Shown: positions 1 to 4,061 of the stretch, one piece after another
How positions within the stretch are numbered: position 1 is the stretch's first letter
Layout: every line of letters begins with the position of its first letter
Source of the DNA: Nitrosomonadales bacterium
GTDB lineage: Bacteria > Pseudomonadota > Gammaproteobacteria > Burkholderiales > Gallionellaceae
Direction: 5' to 3'
Length of the DNA: 5,639 bases
Assembly (NCBI GenBank): GCA_003235435.1
Contig: QJWF01000168.1
Coordinates: forward strand, 1 to 5,639
Notes under the pieces: generated by a model
Told to the model about the DNA's origin: nothing
Databases searched by the model: none
Seen by the model: the letters and a program-made list of their open reading frames with translations, nothing else
Made by a program: the position numbers and the translations under genes

Positions 1-129
1 CCGGCAGTGGAAATTTCATCGGATGCTCAAGGTTTCCGCTCAAAGGCGGGGTTTTTAGCCAATGCGGATATTATACAGAAGTCCGATCGATTACTGGCAG
101 AATTACAGATACCCTCATCGATTCGATAA
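1..129 (+). CDS. Possible C-terminal tail of an unidentified gene (partial, low confidence)
   Basis: Frame 1 is open from the window edge for 42 codons and stops at TAA 127-129; the peptide ends LQIPSSIR. First codon positions are G-rich, as in real coding sequence, and the peptide looks protein-like. I recognise no family or motif. Three things argue against it. A 42-codon open stretch is not rare by chance, frame 3 is also open (to the stop at 135-137), and a terminator-like hairpin and a reverse-strand TATAAT lie inside it. The competing reading is that this stretch is the leader of a leftward gene starting at 19. Confidence 0.3.
   Translation, partial: PAVEISSDAQGFRSKAGFLANADIIQKSDRLLAELQIPSSIR
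34..56 (+). terminator. Terminator-like hairpin with T tract (tentative)
   Basis: CCGC (36-39) pairs with GCGG (46-49) around a TCAAAG loop. Two G-U pairs (34-35 with 50-51) extend the stem, and five T follow at 52-56. This has the shape of a rightward Rho-independent terminator, but the stem is short. No stop codon occurs before it in any forward frame, so any gene it served would have to end before the window begins. Confidence 0.3.
70..75 (-). promoter_or_regulatory. Perfect -10 hexamer on the reverse strand (tentative promoter)
   Basis: The reverse strand reads TATAAT, a consensus sigma-70 -10 box. No good -35 lies 16-18 bp upstream (the best candidates around 92-99 are poor). If real, transcription would run left from about position 63. 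It would reach an ATG at 19-17 (reverse strand, encoding MKFPLP before the edge) with a GAG eight bases before it as a weak ribosome-binding site. Confidence 0.25.
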
Positions 130-184
130 TGAACTGACAGATACAGGCTGCCGCCCCGGCAAAGCAAGCTAGCTCATTTCTGGA

Positions 185-213
185 TTGACAATCCGCCCAG
201 GCACGCATAACGT
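185..213 (+). promoter_or_regulatory. Candidate promoter for the small secreted protein
   Basis: A perfect -35 TTGACA (185-190) is followed after 17 bp by TAACGT (208-213), which matches only three of six -10 positions. A better -10-like TACAAT at 220-225 is too far away for this -35. The leader would be about 125 bases. The rest of 130-345 holds only a small GCCG/CGGC hairpin (150-160) and a 7-bp repeat GCACGCA (201-207, 231-237); I see no gene in it. Confidence 0.3.
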
Positions 214-333
214 ACAGGATACAATCACGAGCACGCAGAACAAAGACAAAGGATTGAACTTTCCCTTATTGCAGAATTGCTTATAGGGAGTTGTCGCGAT
301 AACCATAGCAGATCTGCCAAACAGATTCACTAC

Positions 334-338
334 GGAAG
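334..338 (+). promoter_or_regulatory. Ribosome-binding site fixing the start at 346
   Basis: GGAAG lies seven bases before the ATG at 346. The upstream in-frame ATG at 277 has no comparable site and would put 23 hydrophilic residues in front of a clear signal peptide. This site therefore supports the internal start. Confidence 0.65.
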
Positions 339-345
339 ATACTTC

Positions 346-744
346 ATGAAATGTCACCATGTAACAATTTTCGCTTTATTGATGCTCGGCAGCCTGTCGG
401 CCCATGCCGGAGAACCCATTATCAATCTATCCATAGGCGGCGAAATCAGCCCGGGAGTTTACGGACAAGTACAGTTCGGAAACGCTCCCCCTCCTCCGGT
501 TCTTTATGACGAACCGAGAATCATTGTCCTCCAGCCTCCGAACGTCGTGGTCCAGCCAATCTATATGCATGTACCGCCCGGTCACGCAAAAAATTGGGCC
601 AAGCATTGTCGCGAATACAATGCCTGCAACCGGCCCGTATACTTCGTCAAATCCCGCGAATACGAGCCTGGCTACCGTGAACGCAAGGAAAAAAAGTCCA
701 AACATGAAGGCCGCGGACGTAAAGGCAGGAATCATGACGACTGA
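346..744 (+). CDS. Small secreted protein of unknown function with a basic C-terminal tail
   Basis: This encodes 132 residues. Residues 1-21 form a Sec signal peptide (hydrophobic stretch TIFALLMLGSLSAHA, likely cleaved after A21), so the protein should be periplasmic or outside the cell. There is no lipobox. The mature part starts with a segment rich in glycine and small residues (22-46) and a proline cluster (APPPP, 47-51). A valine/isoleucine/proline-rich stretch follows (58-78). The best-defined block is VPPGHAKNWAKHC to NACNRPVYFV (76-101), with two cysteines, C88 and C94, that could form a disulphide. The last 24 residues are very hydrophilic and mostly Lys/Arg. From memory, similar short proteins ending in a PPGHAKNW-type block plus basic tail occur in betaproteobacteria as uncharacterised proteins. 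I cannot give a function. Binding of an anionic surface such as polysaccharide or LPS by the tail would be a guess. The gene converges on the flippase gene. Confidence 0.8.
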   Translation: MKCHHVTIFALLMLGSLSAHAGEPIINLSIGGEISPGVYGQVQFGNAPPPPVLYDEPRIIVLQPPNVVVQPIYMHVPPGHAKNWAKHCREYNACNRPVYFVKSREYEPGYRERKEKKSKHEGRGRKGRNHDD

Positions 745-772
745 GCTGCATTGTTCAGCTCATTCTTGTTTT
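742..772 (+). terminator. Rho-independent terminator built from the stop codons of two convergent genes
   Basis: TGAGCTG (742-748) and CAGCTCA (756-762) form a perfect 7-bp stem with loop CATTGTT. A T-rich tail (763-772, TTCTTGTTTT) follows on the forward strand. The left arm begins with the TGA of the small secreted gene, and the right arm ends with the reverse-strand TGA of the flippase gene. It should end rightward transcription. In the leftward direction the stem is followed by GTCGTC, without a T tract, so it would be a poor terminator there. Confidence 0.65.
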
Positions 773-2025
773 ATCAAACCAGCGGTTGTTGTTTCGCGCG
801 ACGAGATTGCAAGACCAATAGCATTGAAGCAGAGATAAGCGAGAAAGCTGGACAAATAAAGCAATGCTGCCCGCTCCAGTGTCATACCGTCGGCAAACAG
901 CCATAGCAGCAGCGCAAAAAATGGAAGTGACAATACCTCACCCGTCATGATCAGTATCGTGCGGTGCGAGGAGAACAATCCGAACAGGAACAACCACGAG
1001 AAAATACGTACCCAACTGCCCAGCATGAACAGCGCGGCCGTCATGTCGCTGACCACAAAGCGACCATCATACAATGTTGCCAGCAGGGCGCGCTGAAAAA
1101 AGCAGATCAACAGCAGCAGAAACGCTGCGGGTATCAGTACCATTGCTCCGGCGCGCACAATCTCCTGCCAGAATCGCGCCGAGCCATAGGTTGCGCTCAA
1201 GCGCGGCAGGAATACCAGTGACAGCACACCTGCTGACGTGGCTGTAACCCACTCGGCTGAACGCCAAAGTGCCTGCAAATATCCCACTTCACTCCATGAT
1301 AGTGATTCGGCCAATGTCCCGCGTATCAACAACATCGACACAGGGCTCATGATTCCGATGGTTAAGCCGACCGGAACGAACTTGATCAGCTTTTGTAAAT
1401 ATCTTGTATCGGCAGCTTGATCGTCACCGGCCGGCGATAACTTGCGCCCAGCCAGTTTTCTCAAATAACGCCAGATCACGCAGGCGATGATAGCCAGCAT
1501 GAAACACTGTACAAGCAACAAGTTGCGCAATGACAACCCGAACCATGCTCCGATAGCTACCAACAGCACAACCACGCTGCCCAGCAGCGCCAATCCAAGC
1601 ATGCGCTGCTGCTGATGCTTTCCCAGCCAATAGGCATTGAGCGTGGCGGGAATGACCATGATACAGCCGGTTAAAGCGGCAAGCATGAACATGTCCGGTT
1701 CGATCTCCCCTCGGACCTGGGCCACAACCATCAACACAACCAGCGCAACGGCCAGAGAAGCGCCCGATCCAAGTTTGAGTGCGGCGCCCAGCAAACCGGA
1801 TTCGCCGCTCGGAGTACGCACCTGTGCGATCAACACTGTCAATCCCTGCAATATGCCCGCAAGTGCAACAGTGCTGACCAGTTCCACCACCGATTGCAGT
1901 TGTGCCCAGTGCGCGACCATCGTTGGGTCGCCGGCAATTGCGAGCACTTTGTCCAGCCCGGCTCGCCCTAGCAGATCGACCAGAATGATGCCGAACGCAG
2001 CCAATACGCTTTGAATGGAGGTCAC
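760..2025 (-). CDS. Lipid-linked oligosaccharide flippase, Wzx/MOP family (WzxE-like)
   Basis: This encodes 421 residues, the usual length for Wzx flippases. It is almost entirely hydrophobic, with about a dozen predicted membrane segments (roughly 5-20, 45-67, 79-102, 111-131, 143-163, 166-186, 213-235, 258-275, 292-315, 325-350, 355-378, 384-408). A hydrophilic cytoplasmic-type linker lies at about 187-209 (KLAGRKLSPAGDDQAADTR). The block VGYLQALWRSAEW...LSLVFLPRLSATYG (247-281) resembles the signature region of the enterobacterial-common-antigen flippase WzxE and relatives. Family role: moving undecaprenyl-pyrophosphate-linked glycans from the cytoplasmic to the periplasmic face of the inner membrane; substrate unknown. 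The start is GTG at 2025, chosen because GAGG lies five bases upstream and the first membrane helix follows at once. No glycosyltransferase, Wzy or Wzz gene lies in the window, so it is an orphan here. An O-antigen, exopolysaccharide or teichuronic-type exporter of the same superfamily is the main alternative. Confidence 0.88.
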   Translation of the reverse strand: MTSIQSVLAAFGIILVDLLGRAGLDKVLAIAGDPTMVAHWAQLQSVVELVSTVALAGILQGLTVLIAQVRTPSGESGLLGAALKLGSGASLAVALVVLMVVAQVRGEIEPDMFMLAALTGCIMVIPATLNAYWLGKHQQQRMLGLALLGSVVVLLVAIGAWFGLSLRNLLLVQCFMLAIIACVIWRYLRKLAGRKLSPAGDDQAADTRYLQKLIKFVPVGLTIGIMSPVSMLLIRGTLAESLSWSEVGYLQALWRSAEWVTATSAGVLSLVFLPRLSATYGSARFWQEIVRAGAMVLIPAAFLLLLICFFQRALLATLYDGRFVVSDMTAALFMLGSWVRIFSWLFLFGLFSSHRTILIMTGEVLSLPFFALLLWLFADGMTLERAALLYLSSFLAYLCFNAIGLAISSRETTTAGLIKQE

Positions 2026-2030
2026 TGCAA

Positions 2031-2034
2031 CCTC
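2031..2034 (-). promoter_or_regulatory. Ribosome-binding site for the GTG start of the flippase gene
   Basis: Reverse-strand GAGG sits five bases before the GTG at 2025. The ATG just upstream on the reverse strand (within GATGAGG) reads four codons to a TGA that overlaps the GTG start (ATG AGG TTG CAG TGA), so it cannot start the flippase. This supports the GTG. Confidence 0.6.
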
Positions 2035-2090
2035 ATCTTTTGCATACGCGCCCGCGATACAATTTCAATCATGTAGATTTTCCCTGCCGC

Positions 2091-2121
2091 AAAGAAAAGG
2101 CCAGCATCAAGCTGGCCTTTT
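2091..2121 (-). terminator. Strong Rho-independent terminator after the EF-hand gene
   Basis: AAAAGGCCAGC (2095-2105) and GCTGGCCTTTT (2111-2121) form a perfect 11-bp stem around a five-base loop. On the reverse strand the stem runs into TTTTCTTT (2098-2091), 20 bases after the EF-hand stop codon. The forward strand has TTTT only, so it may be partly bidirectional. It separates the EF-hand gene from the flippase gene, so the latter probably has its own promoter within 2035-2094. I could not identify one there. Confidence 0.85.
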
Positions 2122-2141
2122 CATCATCAACCCGAATATGG

Positions 2142-2669
2142 CTAAAGTGTTTGCGCCTTCCCGCTCGAGTCAATATTTTTGCCACGATGAAGCAGTGGCA
2201 TCGCCTCGAAATATTCCTGTCGCGTCACCTTGCCGTCATGGTTGGCATCCACCTGGTCGAAGTAAACTGTAAGCATCGGCATCCCGTTGGCTTCTTTTTT
2301 ATCCAACCCACCATCGTGGTCGGCGTCGGCCGCATTGAAGCGATTATCAAGGTGTGCCGTGGCGGAACCACTGCCCGCCCGCTGACTGGCCGAGCCCAAC
2401 ATTTCCCGGGGAGTGATCTTGCCATCCTTGTTTGCATCCATTTCCTTGAAATGCTTTGCATTATGCTTGGCGTAATAGGCATTGAACTCTGCCTTCGAGA
2501 TCGCGCCATCTCCGTTGGTGTCTATGGTCTTGAAATGTAGCTCTTGCCGTTGCGACACATTCGACTGGTTATGCATCGGCGAATCGCACTTCTCGCCATC
2601 GGCATGAGCCAAACCCGCACTCAATGCGAAACCTGAAATTACAGCTAAGTACTTGGTGGTATTTTTCAT
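2142..2669 (-). CDS. Secreted calcium-binding protein with four EF-hands
   Basis: This encodes 175 residues. A Sec signal peptide covers residues 1-23 (hydrophobic core YLAVISGFALSAGLAHA, likely cut after A23), giving a periplasmic or exported protein. Four canonical 12-residue EF-hand loops follow: DTNGDGAISKAE (50-61), DANKDGKITPRE (78-89), DADHDGGLDKKE (115-126) and DANHDGKVTRQE (141-152). Each has acidic or Asn residues at positions 1, 3 and 5, glycine at 6 and glutamate at 12, so all four look able to bind Ca2+. They form two pairs joined by a Ser/Gly/Ala-rich linker (about 92-106). There is no enzymatic domain; a Ca2+ buffer or sensor in the periplasm is inferred from the family. The ATG start is supported by AGGGA (2676-2680) six bases upstream. 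A strong terminator follows, so it is probably a single-gene unit. A single cysteine (C28) lies just after the cleavage site but is not in a lipobox. Confidence 0.88.
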   Translation of the reverse strand: MKNTTKYLAVISGFALSAGLAHADGEKCDSPMHNQSNVSQRQELHFKTIDTNGDGAISKAEFNAYYAKHNAKHFKEMDANKDGKITPREMLGSASQRAGSGSATAHLDNRFNAADADHDGGLDKKEANGMPMLTVYFDQVDANHDGKVTRQEYFEAMPLLHRGKNIDSSGKAQTL

Positions 2670-2733
2670 GTTATTTCCCTATGAGAATATGCGAAAAATA
2701 GAATTGCACAGTTTTTTGTATAGTATGACTCTA

Positions 2734-2753
2734 GCATGCCGATGATTGCATGC
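2734..2753. repeat. Pair of GCATGC palindromes upstream of the EF-hand gene
   Basis: GCATGC occurs at 2734-2739 and again at 2748-2753, 14 bp centre to centre and 65-84 bases upstream of the EF-hand start codon. The arrangement could be an operator or a coincidence. A weak reverse-strand TATACA (2717-2722) lies between it and the gene, but no good -35 accompanies it. Confidence 0.2.
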
Positions 2754-2805
2754 GAAATGAAGCTATTTTGCTGACAGGGTTAATTGAATATCAATGAAAC
2801 CACTT

Positions 2806-2836
2806 CCGGCTCCCGGTTGCGACCAACCTGATCCGG
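2806..2836. repeat. Two-tier hairpin between ylqF and the EF-hand gene
   Basis: GGTTG (2815-2819) pairs perfectly with CAACC (2824-2828) around a four-base loop. An outer CCGG/CCGG stem (2806-2809 with 2833-2836) encloses it across a small internal loop. It lies about 60 bases past the ylqF stop codon. No T tract follows on either strand, so it is not a standard intrinsic terminator. It may protect a transcript end or simply be chance structure. Confidence 0.3.
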
Positions 2837-2897
2837 CCGTGTTAAAGACAGGTTAACTTGCAGTAAGTTCAAAACAACAGTTCCTGATTCTCGTTAT

Positions 2898-3779
2898 TCA
2901 CTGCGCAACTGGTTCGCGCTCCCTGAGCATGGCCAAACGCGTCTCAGGAGTCTCAAGGCTGATGCGGCCCAATTTGCCGCCGCGAAATTCGGTCAGGAAT
3001 ATCATCGCGGCTTTTTCCAAGTCCGGCACGCCCCGCTTGCCTTTGAGAAGGCAGCCTCGCTTCTGTGCGATAGCCTCGAGCACACCAGCTCCGTCCATGC
3101 CTTTGACTTCAAGCTGATAGCGTCCGTCAAGTTGTTCCGGATAGCGCACCAGCAGGGTATCGGCGAGAAAGATAGCGATCTCTTCATCAATGACTGCATT
3201 GCGCCCGATCGCATGGATGGCGGCAAGCATCAGGCCGTCACTGTGATGTTCGATCTTAGGCCACATCAAGCCGGGAGAATCGGTCAATGTCATGTGCTCT
3301 TTCAACTTGTGGCATTGTTGCGATTTGGTCACTGCGGGTTCGTCCCCTACATTCGCTACCCGGCGTTTGAGCAGAACGTTCATCAGCGTGGATTTGCCGA
3401 CATTCGGGATGCCCATGATCATCATGCGCAACGGCTTGTAGGTGCTGTTCCGATGAGGTGCCAGGGGTTGGCACAATTTTGGAACTCTGGCAGCTTCGCT
3501 GGTGCTTTTGCAGCTCAGTGCCACGGCTTTGACACCCTCCTGACCATTATAATAATCAAGCCAGGCTGAAGTGGCGGCGGGATCGGCCAAGTCGGCCTTG
3601 TTGAGTATCTTCAGACAAGGACGCTGGCGGTGCTCGCGCAACTCCCTGATCATGGGATTGCAACTCGCTTCAGGTGCGCGCGCATCGACCATTTCAATGA
3701 CCACATCGACGAATTCCATCGTTTCGGCAGCTTTCCTTCGCGCCGATGTCATGTGACCTGGATACCACTGTACCGTCAT
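2898..3779 (-). CDS. ylqF: Ribosome biogenesis GTPase RbgA/YlqF
   Basis: This encodes 293 residues, the normal family length. It is a circularly permuted GTPase with motifs in the order G4 NKAD (60-63), G5 SCK (89-91), G1/P-loop GIPNVGKST (123-131), G2 threonine T151 in PAVTKSQQ, and G3 DSPG (167-170). This order is diagnostic of the YlqF/YawG group. The N-terminus MTVQWYPGHM keeps the family signature; H9 is at the position of the catalytic histidine known from Bacillus subtilis RbgA, which supports the start. Residues from about 190 on form the C-terminal helical domain, ending ISLETPETRLAML. Family role: a cytoplasmic GTPase that acts late in 50S subunit assembly and whose activity is stimulated by the ribosome. 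The Shine-Dalgarno match is poor: GGAA (3784-3781) is only one base from ATG, so initiation may be weak or rely on other features. No key residue is missing. Confidence 0.93.
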   Translation of the reverse strand: MTVQWYPGHMTSARRKAAETMEFVDVVIEMVDARAPEASCNPMIRELREHRQRPCLKILNKADLADPAATSAWLDYYNGQEGVKAVALSCKSTSEAARVPKLCQPLAPHRNSTYKPLRMMIMGIPNVGKSTLMNVLLKRRVANVGDEPAVTKSQQCHKLKEHMTLTDSPGLMWPKIEHHSDGLMLAAIHAIGRNAVIDEEIAIFLADTLLVRYPEQLDGRYQLEVKGMDGAGVLEAIAQKRGCLLKGKRGVPDLEKAAMIFLTEFRGGKLGRISLETPETRLAMLREREPVAQ

Positions 3780-3897
3780 TTTCCGGGGACTATCTGATTA
3801 ATAATGAATTTTACACTGTTCTGTTTGTCGAATGCTCATTCAAGTATGTCCATTCACAACTAACGATACTGCCAAATAACCAGCCGGGCGCTTTATA

Positions 3898-3928
3898 TTG
3901 ACACTCATGGTTCGCCAAAAATTAAAAT
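3898..3928 (+). promoter_or_regulatory. Candidate promoter for the FecR/DUF6600 gene
   Basis: A perfect -35 TTGACA (3898-3903) is followed by TAAAAT (3923-3928), five of six -10 matches, but with a long 19-bp spacer. A 17-bp spacer would give ATTAAA, a poorer match. Transcription would start near 3935 and leave a leader of about 127 bases. The long spacer suggests a weak promoter or one that needs an activator. The opposite strand should also carry the ylqF promoter; a TAAAAT there (3813-3808) has no good -35. Confidence 0.4.
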
Positions 3929-3932
3929 GAGG

Positions 3933-4008
3933 CCCTGAAACAAAGGTTTAATGTTGGCAACGTCAACCCGATCATGTTCGCAACGTTATTTTTACATGTC
4001 TTTCAGGG
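3933..4008 (+). repeat. Long-range inverted repeat in the leader of the FecR/DUF6600 gene
   Basis: CCCTGAAA (3933-3940) and TTTCAGGG (4001-4008) are perfect 8-bp inverted arms 60 bases apart. The left arm falls at the predicted transcript 5' end. In RNA, a stem here would close a 60-base loop that contains both copies of a 13-bp direct repeat. An 8-bp match across such a short region can arise by chance. Confidence 0.3.
3951..3986. repeat. 13-bp near-perfect direct repeat upstream of the FecR/DUF6600 gene
   Basis: ATGTTGGCAACGT (3951-3963) and ATGTTCGCAACGT (3974-3986) differ at one base and are 23 bp apart start to start, roughly two helical turns. The first copy contains the palindrome GTTG-G-CAAC. 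Tandem, partly palindromic sites spaced like this could be binding sites for a regulator. They lie downstream of the candidate promoter, a position suited to repression. Confidence 0.4.
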
Positions 4009-4050
4009 ATCATGGCTTACAAACCAGAAATTCCCCGGATTGAACAACTC

Positions 4051-4056
4051 AGGAGA
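4051..4056 (+). promoter_or_regulatory. Strong ribosome-binding site for the FecR/DUF6600 gene
   Basis: AGGAGA lies five bases before the ATG at 4062 and is the best Shine-Dalgarno match in the window. It fixes the start of the rightward gene, whose first residues form a signal peptide. Confidence 0.85.
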
Positions 4057-4061
4057 TACCA

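Noticed and set aside
277..345. Longer N-terminus for the small secreted protein, from the ATG at 277
   Set aside because: It adds 23 hydrophilic residues ahead of a clear signal peptide and lacks a good ribosome-binding site; the ATG at 346 has GGAAG seven bases upstream.
427..735. Reverse-strand open frame of 102 codons
   Set aside because: It lies wholly antisense to the secreted-protein gene, which has a signal peptide and ribosome-binding site; no recognisable features of its own.
1637..2014. Forward open frame of 125 codons
   Set aside because: Antisense shadow of the flippase gene; low-complexity Ser/Thr/Ala peptide without a family resemblance.
2041..2068. Reverse-strand TTGAAA/TATGCA pair as a flippase promoter
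   Set aside because: The -10 match is only three of six, and transcription would begin at about the ribosome-binding site itself, leaving no usable leader.
2040..2540. Forward open frame of 166 codons
   Set aside because: Antisense to the EF-hand gene and runs through its terminator; the opposite strand encodes four perfect EF-hand loops.
3132..3569. Forward open frame of 145 codons
   Set aside because: Antisense to ylqF, whose GTPase motifs are all intact on the other strand.
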